A stretch of DNA of 64,000 nt. Source: Piezodorus guildinii. Its lineage: Eukaryota; Arthropoda; Insecta; Hemiptera; Pentatomidae. Both the position numbers and the translations under genes were made by a program. Within the stretch, counting starts at the first letter, position 1. Each line of letters opens with the position of its first letter. Location: NCBI GenBank assembly GCA_023052935.1, contig CM041295.1, positions 108,130,711 through 108,194,710 of the forward strand. The letters are read 5' to 3'. The notes under the pieces are model-generated. The model was not told the DNA's origin and did not search any database. It was given only the letters and a program-made list of their open reading frames with translations. Of the stretch, positions 31,701 through 42,738 are shown in pieces.

Positions 31701-32129
31701 TGAAGGTGCTCTTTTGTTGTTTTTCCTGGTGTAGCAAGCTTCGTTCTATTGCTACCGAATTGAAGCAATTCCTTTCTTATGATTGGCTAAATTACATATA
31801 AAAGAACAGGGTTCCTTGTTTTGGAAGTTGGTTCCTTTGAAGTTGTGCCGAGGGCGATAGAAACACGATTTGCAGCTAACTGGATCCCGGGCCACCTGTT
31901 GCTCCATCCCTTTGGGATTAAACACGCTCGGGGCGAGTCTATACGCACCCGGTGAGAGGGGGGTTTTCTAATGGCATAATTTATATCGAGCAGTGTATTT
32001 TATTATGTTGTGGATTCCTTTTATAGCTTAAAAAAAATGAGGATATGGTATCTATTAACTTTTATCGGAAGCGAATAACGAAAGCAAAACCGTCAGTAAA
32101 AACACTTAGTGTTTCAATTTAAAAATGTT
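31701..32129. other. higher-GC unassigned stretch
   Basis: 31780-31970 contains ATTGGCTAAATTACATATAA, then a GC-richer block (GGATCCCGGGCCACCTGTTG, CTCGGGGCGAGTCTATACGC). It could be a promoter-like or LTR-like piece. No terminal repeats or ORF were found to support either. Confidence 0.3.
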
Positions 32130-32265
32130 ATCAACCTGGTTAGGCTAGAGCCGAACCAGCGCGCAGCGGTACCAAACACTTTTTTTCGGGACAAAACTCC
32201 GTCGTTCTGTTCACTGTATATCAGACATATCGACGTAATTTTGTTCCTATACAAAATTAATTTAA
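32130..32265 (+). repeat. dispersed repeat R3, copy b
   Basis: Counterpart of 29266-29400: GGTTAGGCTAGAGCCGAACC, CGGGACAAAACTCC, TCGTTCTGTTCACTGTATAT, TCGACGTAATTTT. Confidence 0.5.
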
Positions 32266-32534
32266 ATGGCGTGATTAGCATTTTTTTAACTCATAAGGTT
32301 TGTCGATATTAGAAAAAAGTATCTGTAGCTATAATTCATATATGTATATAAAAAAAAAAACTTTCAGTTTCATTTCACGACATTGTGATCAGGAATTTTC
32401 AAAACATGTCACAAAAAGTAATTGTTCATTCAAATGCAAAAATATATATGAGATCTTGGTACCTAAAAATTGCTGAAAAATACTTCATAGGAGATCCAAT
32501 TTGTTATTAAAGCTCAGAAAAAAAAAACAATGTT

Positions 32535-32795
32535 TAAGTTCATATAGAGATTAGTTCTGTTTCTAGGCCAACGGTCGTGCGATGAGGTGATTAGGATGAG
32601 ATCACTCTTAGCCGCCAAGTTTTTGTTCCCAATTTATGTAAGCTGGGTCTGCCCCAGGAGGGTCTCCCCACTCCAGGGTCGCACCACGGTTTAAATAACA
32701 TAATAAATAATTATTCTGCCACGGCAGGAATTCAAACCCGGGACCCAGAGAATAGTAGGTAGAATATTGCTTTCTCTAAGCCGCTCCCTTTGAAA
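32535..32795 (-). repeat. tRNA-derived SINE, family S2, copy b
   Basis: Minus strand: tRNA-like head near 32790 (GGGAGCGGCTTAGAGAAAGC), B box GTCCCGGGTTTGAATTCC, then the GGGAGACCCTCCTGGGGCAG body block and GGCGGCTAAGAGTGATCTC. The 3' tail is missing beyond 32535. Confidence 0.75.
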
Positions 32796-33029
32796 GCTCT
32801 GAGCTATTGGTCTTAAAGTTTCCAACTTTTAAAAATTGTTCACTCGATGGTCACCGACGAGAGGTACGAGTGAAAATAGTAGAGGAGACAAATAAAAAAT
32901 TTTAAAGATTGCTTTTGGTAGCATCCCAGAGGTTATGCTACCGACGCCCGTATTGTCATATGGCAAGGTAGGGAGAAATAAAAAAAAAAAATCATATAAA
33001 AAGTTCGTCTGCGATGAGTTTAGTTACGA

Positions 33030-33385
33030 ATCAGGGACAGGAAGAATCTCCTGGGATTTTGAGGTCTTTATTCACAATTTGTGGCCAAAGTAAGGATTCT
33101 CGATTGTAAGGATTGGTAGCGAGAGTAATTAGTTGGTTTAGTAGAGCACTAAAGCTTAATCCCGTAAGTCCAAATAATGCTGAATGGTAGTAGAAATGAG
33201 CTCTTTGTGGTACATTAGAAGTTAAGAGCGCTTGTCAAATAAGTTGTAGTTATCGGTATCTACGACCAGTTTCTTTTCGTTGTATGAGGATTCCAAAATA
33301 CTCGTATAGATGGAGTCCAACAAGTTAAATATATTAGAGGATACAGTGAGACAAGAAGTGATTTTCAAAAGTGAAAATGTAATCT
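33030..33385 (-). pseudogene. Jockey-clade LINE relic
   Basis: Base alignment with 62130-62420 shows the same blocks in order: GTAAGGATTGGTA, TTAGTAGAGCACTAAAGC, GTAAGTCCA, the GTTTCTT block, TATGAGGATTCCAAA, GATACAGTGAGACAAGAAGT. About 65-70% identity by eye, and no open frame. Confidence 0.65.
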
Positions 33386-33429
33386 AATTGATTGTGAAGT
33401 ATGGATACTATCCATCACTGCTATCTGTG

Positions 33430-33625
33430 AATAAAGGGCTTTGAATGCAACTCCGGGGCATCATTTATTACTATATGGTAAGTCACACGTTTTACAATGT
33501 CATGGGCTCAACTAGTCTCTTAAAGTGTTTTACCGAAAAATTGAAGACAAAAAAAACTGGTAGCTGAACCTGATATTGGGCCAATCATCTCCTTACACAG
33601 CCGTTGAAATACTACGACTTCATGG
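33430..33625 (+). repeat. SINE family S2, old partial copy
   Basis: Shares GGTAGCTGAACCTGATATTG and GGCCAATCATCTCC with the body of S2 copy a (AGCCGAGCTTGATCTTGGCC, TAATCGCCC). The upstream tRNA-like head is barely readable. Confidence 0.45.
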
Positions 33626-33684
33626 AAAATAATAGAATCTCCACATGTATCAAACCCTTCAACAGTTATATAAATGCAGTTTTT

Positions 33685-33975
33685 ATTTTTAAACCTACAC
33701 CTCTGAAACCCATGAATGGTCTTGGTTTAAGTAATAATAAAGATTCGTACTGTTTATGGGTCAGTCGTATGATTTTCCCCAATATTTGGGTACCCAATTT
33801 ATAAAGATCACGCAGAGTATCTGCTAGTGGTGGAGGGTGACCGTACCGCAGGATCGCTCCACGCCTTAAATAATTATACTAGAATAAATATTTCTGGGAC
33901 AGCTGGGGTTGGAACCTGGGATCTGAAGAACAGCAGTCTAGTGCTCCATCCATTAGACAACGCTGCTACCTATTT
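33685..33975 (-). repeat. tRNA-derived SINE, family S2, copy d
   Basis: The 3' tail (complement at 33698-33730: ACCTCTGAAACCCATGAATG, then GTCTTGG), body and head are all present. The B box is on the minus strand near 33905-33920 (CCCAGGTTCCAACCCC). The head ends GGTAGCAGCGTTGTCTAATG. Confidence 0.75.
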
Positions 33976-34015
33976 AATTGTCCAAATTTTTAATTTATTA
34001 AAAAATTATGAATAG

Positions 34016-34454
34016 GTAAACATATATTTTGTCGAACTTCATTAATTATGAGTATAAGTGAAGGACTTTAGTGAGTTTTACTTTATTTCTAATCCCGTCC
34101 TTTGAGGCATTATAGCTTCTTCTTCTTATTGATATTCCCATATCGAAATGCGAGGCGTACCCTTCGACAAAGCCTGACCCATAACACCCGCTCCCATACC
34201 AGATGCTGCCTCATTCCCAACTTTTAATATGGTGAATCTTGGATGGGGAGAGTGTGCTTCTGCCGTACCCTCCGCCTGATGGAGTGTTTCCTTCCTAAAA
34301 GTTTTCAGACCAACTTCCTACTTCCTGGATCTTAAAAAGTCAGATACTGACCGGAAACTCTTGGTTTCACACCTTTAGGGTTTATAAGCCCCCTCACCTT
34401 TCTCCACGTGTAAGGGCGAGGCGTATGATATAAAAAACAAATAAAAAAAATAAT
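34016..34454. other. spacer with higher-GC unassigned block
   Basis: 34110-34440 is GC-richer than its surroundings and contains GCGAGGCGTACCC (34151) and GGGCGAGGCGTATGA (34416), so a repeated GCGAGGCGTA motif lies 265 bases apart. No ORF, and no match to other repeats in the window. Confidence 0.3.
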
Positions 34455-34618
34455 TGGAAAAGTTTCATGGCCACTTCATAGAGGCTAGGTGTGCCCCAAG
34501 AGGGAGTCTATACCCCAGCTGAAATACCAGAAGAATAATTAATTCTGGTGGGATTCGAACCTAAGACCTAGGGGCAGTAGACTAGTGTTCCGTCAACTAG
34601 ACCACGCAGCACCCCTAG
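34455..34618 (-). repeat. tRNA-derived SINE, family S2, copy e (5' part)
   Basis: Minus strand: GGGTGCTGCGTGGTCTAGTT head, CCTAGGTCTTAGGTTCGAAT with B box GGTTCGAATCCC, then the AGACTCCCTCTTGGGGCAC block. The 3' half is absent. Confidence 0.75.
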
Positions 34619-34689
34619 AATATAATAATATCATATACTAACAAATTTTGAGTTACAAATATTTTTAAATTTATCCAACACTACAAAAT

Positions 34690-35450
34690 ATAAAAACGCT
34701 GCAAATTATTACACAATGGTTTATTATTTCCAAATAACAATATTAAGTTATAACTGTTTATGTACCTGTCGATAGACAATTAAGTAATACGAAAAGAACT
34801 AATTCAAAGTATCATATCATAACACTACCACTGATTTCAAAACGCAATATCTAAGCTAGTTGTTAACCAAATTAAATGATTCTTTTTCCATTTGGTCCAA
34901 AATTTAATTCTCTATCAAATGGCACCAAAAGCAAAAAATTCGAAAATAACCTAGTTACAAGGGTATATATAAGCGAGATTTCAAGTTTTTTCTCCATCGT
35001 CAGAAATAACTGCGTTATGAGGGTATTCATGTGTAAAATTTCAAATTTTTTTCTTTTCTTTTTTCTCTTATTTTTGCTTAAAAAAAAATATATTTTTTTT
35101 TCCTATCTTCGAAAATAACTGAGTTATTGAATAAAATCACATTTAATCGGCTGCCATTTTAAAACTAACCAGCTGATATCAACTTCTAGGAGTCAGAATC
35201 ATCGTTGAATGGAATAGTATTTTAGTGGCGAATTTCAAAAAAATTGGTCCAGTAGTTTCGGAGTAATGCGTACGGCGGACGGCGGACAATCGCATTTTCT
35301 TTTTATTCATTATTCAGATTCTGCGTATCTTGAAACTTAAGCTCTCAAATTTTGAGGAGGGGTTATTTATTTTTGGTCGATTACAGAGGTTCATTATTGA
35401 AAATAATAAACCAAAAATATATGAGTCCTTATTGGTATTAGTGTTGAAAT
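34690..35450 (+). repeat. dispersed repeat R2, copy a
   Basis: It begins GCAAATTATTACACAATGG, passes AAAATTCGAAAATAACC, TCGGCTGCCATTTTAAAACT, GGTCCAGTAGTTTCGGAGTA and CGTACGGCGGACG, and ends with TCGATTACAGAGGTTCATTA. The same blocks lie on the minus strand at 51960-53010. No ORF with known motifs. Length about 750 bases. Confidence 0.65.
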
Positions 35451-35599
35451 AGGTGTACAACTCTGGTATAACCTCATTTCCGTTCACAAAACAAACTAAA
35501 ACATCATTTGCTATAATTCAGTAACAACATATTTTATTGTATGTTGGTTACGTGTGATGTTATCTAAAATCTTAGTTGGTAGAATGGATTTAGTAGCAA

Positions 35600-35890
35600 A
35601 GTTGGACAACAAAAACAGTAGTCACCCCAAAATTCCAGAACACAACGAGAGATTCTTAATAGCCATGCCAACGCACAAACCCGAGAACAAACTCTTCAAA
35701 TACTGAGGTAAGCCGTAATAACTATAAAAACTCCTTTTCGGGTTGTTAAGCCTGAAATCCGGTTTTACCAAGCAAAAGCACAGTTCGCCATAAATAAAAT
35801 TTCGAATGAAGAAACAAAATTAAATAATTTGATTTCACAACTAGATATAAAATTCATAGACAATATTTGAGGCGTATTAACTAGACACAA
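35600..35890 (+). pseudogene. Ty3/gypsy-type gag relic
   Basis: 35735-35875 translates to PFRVVKPEIRFYQAKAQFAI, then NKISNEETKLNNLISQLD and a stop at about 35872. This follows the start of the DUF7041-type gag domain of insect Ty3/gypsy elements (PF.....P..WF.Q.EAQF...I....TKF...V..LD). Only about 50 residues are readable. No LTR, protease or RT nearby. Identification is by pattern, moderate certainty. Confidence 0.5.
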
Positions 35891-36143
35891 AAATAAGCAA
35901 TGATAACTGAATTCAAGTTTCCTTGTTGTATTTTTTTTTTTTTTTTAAATAAAAAATATTTTGATAAAAAGTGAGGAAAATCTAGACAAAATTGTAGCAA
36001 ACTCATTCTGAATAGTTTTCTATGTGTTATTGCACTTACCCATTCGAGTTATCATTTTATTGCAGTATATCTCTTAGGTATCAAAACAGAAAACAAATCA
36101 AGATAACTGCGTTGGATCCAGTTTTCCATTATGAATTCAGATT

Positions 36144-36175
<32 letters not shown>

Positions 36176-36479
36176 TAAAGAGGATTATTTCATATCTCCT
36201 GTTGGAACTATTGGTGTTTTTTAATGATATTGAAGATTTTTTTTTTTTTTTTACCATACAATAATAGTTATTTCGGTCTTTCGTCACTCAGCAGTAGCAA
36301 TAAAACATATGAAGAAAAAAAATCATTAAAAGTAAAAAGAGTCATAAGAAGTATCATTGGTGCTGTATTCAGCTTCTTGCATAACTGGCTCCAAGATGTA
36401 TGGGAAAGTGACTGAGTTGAAAATTATATTTTTGAAGACTTTTTTTGTTTTATTTGATAAATAACCATGCACGATATGT
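35891..36479. other. AT-rich spacer
   Basis: T runs at 35932-35946 and 36240-36252, A run plus (AT)n at 36145-36178. Open frames here are low-complexity. Nothing recognised. Confidence 0.5.
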
Positions 36480-36829
36480 AATTACATGTACATGTATAAA
36501 GGAGTTAGATCAAAATTAGAAGTAGCATTAGGAAACCTCATAAGCTTTCGGTAGGGGACATGAATTTGCGAGGGTGGTTAGATTCTAGGCGACATAAGAC
36601 GGATATTGAATGAAAATGGAAAGAGATGAGGTAGCTTTGTGTTTAGGGAGATGGGGCGTGAGTTTCCGCCCTCGGTCTCAGCTTATGGGAGTGTTAATAA
36701 TAATATTAGGAGCGTGGTGTAGGACAGGGACAGGGCGCTTGCGTAGGCTGGCTGGGGGGGAAGGCACCCCCTAGTCAACCCCTGCCTCCCGCCCTTCCAA
36801 GTCCATTCGGGCTCCGGCGGGACTTCGAC
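36480..36829 (+). promoter_or_regulatory. Dop1R2: Dop1R2 5' proximal region, likely 5' UTR
   Basis: GC content rises sharply from about 36560 to the start codon, with a G/C-rich block at 36745-36815. The reading frame of the receptor is closed upstream by TAG at 36707-36709, with no ATG between it and 36830. So the ATG at 36830 is the first in-frame start on this exon. GGGGGGG at 36754-36760 and CACCCCCT at 36765-36772 could pair as a small hairpin just upstream of the start. Transcription start and any upstream exon cannot be placed. A TATTAG just before 36710 is a poor acceptor. Confidence 0.5.
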
Positions 36830-37944
36830 ATGGACGTCTTCAACATCACCGACCTCGTCCTCACCGACGACAATAAAACCATCGACAATATCACCAACGT
36901 CGAAATCTGGAATGAACTCTCCAAGATTTCACGGAGTAGAGGAGCATTGGGTTCGGTATTGTTGATGTTTTCCATCATGACTGTCTTCGGAAATAGCTTG
37001 GTCATCGCCGCTGTCATAAGAGAGAGATATCTCCACACTGCTACCAATTATTTCGTAACGTCTTTGGCTCTTGCTGATTGTCTCGTTGGTCTAGTTGTCA
37101 TGCCTTTCTCTGCTATTTATGAAGTCCTTCAGCACAATTGGTACTTCGGATCCAACTGGTGTGACACTTGGAGGTCCCTCGATGTCCTATTCAGCACCGC
37201 TTCCATTCTCAACCTCTGTGTCATTTCTCTCGACAGGTATTGGGCTATCACTGATCCTTTCCTCTACCCTTCTAGAATGAGTAGACAGAGAGCCACTCTT
37301 TTGATTGCCGGTATTTGGATCTGTTCTGGCGCTATTTCTTTTCCGGCTATTCTTTGGTGGAGGGCGGTGAGAGAGGGTACCCCGAAGAACAAATGTCCTT
37401 TTACTGACAATCTTGGTTATCTAATCTTCTCTTCTACTATTTCCTTTTATCTCCCTCTTTTCGTGATGGTTTTTACTTATTATAAAATCTATAGGGCTGC
37501 TGTAATTCAAACCCGCTCTTTGAAACATGGTTCGAAACAAGTTATGATGACGAGGGGTGAAATCGAGCTTACTCTGAGAATCCACCGCGGAAGAAGCTAT
37601 GTCTATGAAAGTCCTTCTCTCTCTGATGAAATCGATTACTCTATTCCTCAAAACGGTGGTCCGAAATCTATGCAACAAGGTCGTCATGTCAGTAAGAATT
37701 TTTCCCTCAGCAGAAAACTCTCCAAGTTCGCTAAAGAAAAGAAGGCTGCTAAAACTCTTGGTATTGTCATGGGTGTATTCATCATTTGCTGGTTACCTTT
37801 TTTCGTTGTCAATTTGCTCACAGGATTCTGCTCCAACTGCATCGCTGAAGAAGAACTCGTCTCCGCTATCGTCACCTGGCTTGGCTGGATAAACTCTGGA
37901 ATGAACCCGATCATCTATGTCTGCTGGAGCAAGGATTTCAGGAG
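36830..37944 (+). CDS. Dop1R2: Dopamine receptor Dop1R2 (DAMB/DopR2, invertebrate D1-like), first coding exon through TM7
   Basis: Class A aminergic GPCR, 372 codons on this exon. Three N-glycosylation sequons (N5, N15, N20) precede TM1 (about 40-63, N55). TM2 has D83 in LALADCLVGLVV. C111 and C189 make the TM3-ECL2 disulfide. TM3 has D118, the amine-binding Asp, and DRY at 135-137. TM5 has S201, S202 and S205, the catechol-contacting serines. The long third loop runs about 226-305 and ends in a basic KFAKEKKAAKTLG. TM6 has CWLPFF at 320-325 and TM7 has NPIIY at 359-363. The wording around TM3-TM4 (WRSLDVLFSTASILNLCVIS) and the loop start (AAVIQTRSLKHGSKQV) is that of insect Dop1R2, not Dop1R1. 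The family raises cAMP and/or calcium in response to dopamine at neuronal membranes, and in flies acts in mushroom-body memory. The start is set by the upstream stop and a G at -3 and +4. The exon ends AG|GTGAGT inside the codon for R372 (phase 2). The short C-terminal tail exon is not found in the window. No damage seen. Confidence 0.95.
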
Positions 37945-37950
37945 GTGAGT
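37945..37950 (+). other. Dop1R2: 5' splice site of the Dop1R2 exon
   Basis: CAGGAG|GTGAGT. Reading through gives a TGA after two bases (37946-37948), which would cut the receptor right after TM7. Helix 8 and the tail of the family follow exactly here (FRR-A-F), so splicing is expected. Confidence 0.85.
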
Positions 37951-38917
37951 TATGTATAAGAGATATCCTAGATTATTTTTTTAATATTAATATCATTAAT
38001 GAAAAGTGCAGCATAGCTGTAAACTGAAATGTTCAAAAAACGGAATAGAAAATTTTGATCTGTTTAATTAAAATTAAATTTCAAAAAAACATGGCTTGTT
38101 TAACAGTTTAAATAAATGGAAATTGTGTTCAACGAAACAAAAGCAATATATTTCATCATGATTATAGCTCCAATAAAACTGTATTCTAATGACATTTATG
38201 ACAAGAGTTTATGTCATTAGATTGAGTTGTGTGCAATAAAAGAGCAGAAAGAGTTTTATTGCAAGTATTATAAATTATTGGGATATTAATGATACTAGTA
38301 TTACATTTAAATATTATGGAAAAAGTAGTAAAATAAAATTAAATATATTTTTATAAATCTACCAATATAAAATATCTATATTAAAATAAAATTTAAAGAA
38401 AAACGTATGTCTATTTTGAATATTTTTACCACTGAATTGAATATAAAATCTTCTATTCTGTCAATTTAAGGTTTTTAAATCACAGAACTTTTTTTAAATT
38501 GTAGATGGCATGATTCGAATTTGATTTTTTATCTTTAATAACGCATGAAATACTGACATCAAAGCATATTTTTAGCTCCAGAATTTTATTATATACTTGA
38601 ATCAAAATTTTTAGTCATGGAATATATCCACCACAGGTGACAATAAAATGGATTAATTTATATTTTTATTGTATGTTTTTATTTTACCTTCGAATTTGGA
38701 GCTTATGTTAATTTCTTTAATATTACAAACGAACTACAAAACTATCAGAAAAAGGTATGTAACATCCATAAAATCAGAAACTCAGGGAAAGGTATTGTAT
38801 ATCTTATATTTAAGAGAATTGTTTGAAATCATGAAATGTACACATATTTCAAGCTTTTTCGAAATTTATAGATAATTTAAGAAGACACGTTGAGAATTGA
38901 AGATGAGAGAAATTTAC

Positions 38918-38950
38918 AAGATAGTTAAGTTGTAAAAACTTAACTATCTT
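38918..38950. repeat. perfect 14-bp hairpin with 5-base loop
   Basis: AAGATAGTTAAGTT (38918-38931), loop GTAAA, AACTTAACTATCTT (38937-38950). Confidence 0.85.
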
Positions 38951-40104
38951 TGTTTTGAAACTTTATCCGATGCTTTACTTTCAAGTTACGCCTTATAAAT
39001 TATTCATTTTATCCCGATTATTAAACTCCTGTGATAAGAACTCTTGTTTCTATTTTTATTTTAGCACTCACAACACTTGTCTCATCAGAATCCTTAAAAA
39101 ATATTGATACCAATTTCAACTAAAATATTTAGATTTAAGGTAATGTATGATATATACTAGATTTAAGAATATAAAGCTAAAAAATATTTGCTGATTTAGG
39201 TATAATCAACTAAAATTAAATTAATTTATAGTTGAAATTTTCCTGTATGTATTTCGTATCAATCTTAGCCGTATTTCGTTAAAGTTTAGTCATATTTGTG
39301 CAAGAAGTTGGACTATATTACATCCATGGATTTGTTCAAAAATTGAAACTAATTTCTTTGTTTAAAAAGCAAAATAATTATTGCTTTCTGCTCAATTTAT
39401 GTTTGATTACAAGCATAATTGGCAATAGGCTCTACTTAAATAAGTTAATAATTTGTTGGCCGGTAGAGCAGAGGCTACGGTTAATGAATAATTATATACT
39501 AATAAGGGAAACTTAATTATTTCATTATCTTTCAACCTTTCTACCAGGACATTATATCTTCATTTTGACATTCTATTGCTAATGAAGGAATGGATGCATG
39601 TTTTACTCTTCTCAAAAGAAATAAATACAAATAATTTAATCAGAAATAATTTTCAGGAGGAAATATCCTATATACTGCAGCTTATGTGATGTTATGATTA
39701 TTATTATGAATAATGATAAATATAATAAAAAGAAATTTTCATAGTAGCAGTTACTCTATGAAGATATTTTATTTCATTTGTTAACCCTTTCGAACCCATT
39801 AACTATCTGTTACATTAGGTTATAGTTCCCAATGACCACACCCTCAAAATCGATTCCGAAGTTAAAAATCTATAAAAATTACCTTAAAGATATCTTAATC
39901 GAAAAGCTATAAATTCTTAATAGGTATTATGAACATTTCAGAAAATTTAATAGAAAACGCAGAAATCTTTCATATATTAGTATTAACATCTAGTAATATT
40001 GTATTTCCAATTTAATAAATTTTAATTTTATGATAAAAAATAATATAATAAAATATTTTTAGTATGCTTTAGAATGTAAAAAAGTTCGTGCTTGTTATTT
40101 TTTG

Positions 40105-40425
40105 GGAAGAACTGAAATTTTCAAGCGCGATTTCAAAGGAATTGTGTGTTCTTTAGATGAAATAGTGTAGCGGATATCGATAAACATAAACAATTACAAT
40201 ACGAATATGTTTAAAAAGATGTCCTATACCACATTTTAAAAATAAACACCTCAAAAATCCCATTTCCATAAGGTGCTGTAGGACATTTTTTATATCACCG
40301 ATATTTTGATTAATTTGTATTCTAATTTCGTCTATCGAAACCCGGCATCCGATTTCATCTAAAGAACACATATTTCCTTTAAAATCGAGTTTGAAAATTG
40401 TAGCTCTTTCCAAAAGATACGAAAT
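40105..40425. repeat. fold-back repeat with ~90-base arms
   Basis: Left arm 40105-40190 (GAACTGAAATTTTCAAGC, GATTTCAAAGGAA, TGTGTTCTTTAGATGAAAT, GATATCGATA) matches the complement of 40335-40425 (GAGCTACAATTTTCAAAC, GATTTTAAAGGAA, TGTGTTCTTTAGATGAAAT, GTTTCGATAGAC) at about 75%. The spacer is about 145 bases. It could be an old MITE; no target duplication was seen. Confidence 0.65.
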
Positions 40426-41067
40426 AAATAAAAATACACAAAGAATACAAATATATTTTTCTTATATAATGGAAAAGAAAGTTATAAATATTTTAAAACA
40501 AAAATTCTGTACTTAGTTGCGAAAGGAATTAAATTAATTAGATAATTAAGGAATTACTGAGATTTTTTGGCGTTTCCTGTAATATTTTTATAAATATTAC
40601 TTTTGGCTTTCGGGAATCTTTGTTTCAACTCTTGGTTCATTTCATATTCTGTGTTAATCCTACTTTTAGTTCAGTGCTTTAACTTATACTCGATAATCTA
40701 ATGAAAATAAACAGTTGACCTTTGGGTGAATCGGTAAAATCTTTCCCGGGTGAACGGTCAAAAAATAAAATGAAACAGTGTTAACTATTCATTGCCAACG
40801 CTTCGACCCACATTTTAAGTCTTCATCAGACACATCCAAGATAACTAACTGCTGTGCCTCGAGATGCTCTGATGAATACCTACAGGGTGGTTCGAAACGT
40901 ACGCAATATTCAACTCTATTTAAAACAAACAAATAAAATTGCTACAATAATCTGCAATTTTTAGCACATTTTTATCGCAGAAATATTTATAAAAGTAATA
41001 ACACTCAAACATCAACGACTGATTTTATTTTAAACTTTTATTGAAGTATTTATTTACAGCTTTTCAC

Positions 41068-41130
41068 AGTGCATTAGCAGCAGATTACACCAAGCGGCCA
41101 AGGGCCTACACGGCCTGTCGCACCACTAAA
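41068..41130 (+). repeat. SINE family S1, 3'-tail fragment
   Basis: GCAGATTACACCAAGCGGCC, then AAGGGCCTACACGGCCTGTC and GCACCACT plus A run: the last ~50 bases of S1 only, in plus orientation. Confidence 0.7.
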
Positions 41131-41282
41131 AAAATATATATATTAATCAATATTTACTTATAGTTATAATATTAATTATAGTTATGATAATAATCAATAG
41201 TTAAATAATTTATAGAACATAATACTAATATATTATATTGTAATATTATGATATAATATTTCTATTATTTAGCAATATTAAC

Positions 41283-42345
41283 AATTTTATGTGGGAAGCT
41301 TTGGGTCTGGCTCAAATAAATAAAGGTCTCATTAAAGCTATAAAGAGTCTATATATAGGGGCTCGATCAAGAGTGAAAATAGGAAGAAAATATACTGAAC
41401 CATTCCTGGTCACTAAAGGTCTAAAGCAAGGATGTTGCCTCTCTCCAACACTTTTTAATATTTACATAGAACAAACCCTAAGATTGTGGAAACAAAAGTG
41501 TCGAGGAATGGGTGTGGAGGTTGGTGATGACACACTTTTCAGCCTTCAGTTCGCAGACGATCAGGTTGTCCTAGCTTCGGAAGATTGTGATCTTGAATAT
41601 ATGCTGAGGAAATTGAATGAAGCATACTCTGAGTGGGGTCTAGAGATCAGCAGAGAAAAAACAGAGTATATGCCATGCAACTCACCAGTCTCGAGCATCT
41701 GTGTGGAGGATTGGAAGATCCCACAGAGCAACGCCTTTAAATATCTTGGGGTAACCATGGATCAGTCCGGAACGATGACCAAAGATATTGAAAATAAGAT
41801 TGCAAATGGTAGAAAAATAGTAGGAATCTTGAATGGAGTTCTGTGAAGCAGACAGGTGTCGCTTCTTACGAAAAAAAAGATTTACCATACCTTCCTCCTA
41901 GGGACCACTTTATATGGCGCTGAAACATGGACAGTGCTAAAATCGGCTGAAAGAAGATTGTTGGCTCTGGAGATGGACTTTTGGAGAAGAGCCTGCGGCA
42001 TATCCAGGCTGCAAAGAATCCCTAATGCGGAAATAAGAAAAAAAGTAGGGGCTGAGCTAAATATCTTAAATGAAATATCAAAGAAGAGGCTCATGTGGTA
42101 TGGCCATGTCATGAGGATGGAAGAGACGCGGTGGCCACATAAAATGAGAAAGTACTCCCCGCAGAAGAGGCGAAGACGAGGAAGACCCCGCAAAACGTGA
42201 ATAGAGAGTGTGAGGGAGGACATGGCGGCCAGAGGCTTGACGGAGGAGGACTGCAGGGACAGGGAGCACTGGCGTTCTGAAATAATAAGTTTCGGGATGT
42301 GACATAAGTTGCAGAATCCGAAGAAAAAAAAAAAAAAAAAAAACA
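41283..42345 (+). pseudogene. 5'-truncated LINE with a single continuous frame broken only by two TGA codons
   Basis: The frame runs from about 41289 to a stop at 42300, about 337 codons. The order is KGLKQGCCLSPTLFNIYIEQ (RT motif before the active site), LQFADDQVVLASEDCDLEYM (active site FADD), GLEISREKTEYM, FKYLGVTMDQSGTMTKDIEN, LYGAETWTVL, MDFWRRACGISRL, RLMWYGHVMRMEETRWP, RRRRGRPRKT. TGA interrupts at 41844-41846 (in VL-stop-SRQ) and at 42198-42200 (in RPRKT-stop-IESV). Relatives, including the copy at 14.1 kb (LLWSSD, PVRWKDRV), have Trp at both places. A pure A run at 42324-42342 is the tail. No indel is seen, so this is a recent insertion. Confidence 0.85.
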
Positions 42346-42677
42346 ATTTTATAAATAAATATTAAGATATTACATAATCGCACATTTATTTTACAAATAA
42401 AAACCTTTTATTTAATTTAAGGGCCTATTTAACAAAATTATTGACCAATTTATATCTCGATTCCCGATCAATTTAAAATATTACTGAAGTATGACAGTTA
42501 TTGGCTTTGGATTAATTTTATAAAGAATACTTTATAATTTAATTTAATTTATGGGAATAAAGTTTAAAATTAGCCAAGAATTTTGTATAAGGGGACTGAA
42601 CAATGTGAAACAAATGACATGGTTATAGTTTTTATTAATGAAACAAAGGTGTAAATTTTTACATTATTATAATAATA

Positions 42678-42738
<61 letters not shown>

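Larger units (their letters stand above)
37951..41064. other. probable Dop1R2 intron, AT-rich, few repeats
   Basis: Three kilobases with almost no transposon sequence, in contrast to the rest of the window. Small ORFs only (up to 86 codons at 40153-40413, which is one arm of a hairpin). It contains the hairpins listed separately. From 40740 to 40900 the composition is more balanced (CCAACGCTTCGACCCACATT), origin unknown. Confidence 0.5.

Noticed and set aside
31780..31970. LTR promoter
   Set aside because: ATATAA-like box and GC-rich leader look suggestive, but no second LTR, primer binding site or ORF was found.
36775..37047. Minus-strand ORF of 90 codons over the Dop1R2 start (also 37421-37687 and 37684-37914)
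   Set aside because: Antisense or out-of-frame shadows of the receptor exon.
42078..42383. Minus-strand ORFs of 101 and 154 codons ending in poly-Phe
   Set aside because: Antisense of the LINE at 41.3-42.3 kb, with the Phe run from its poly(A) tail.
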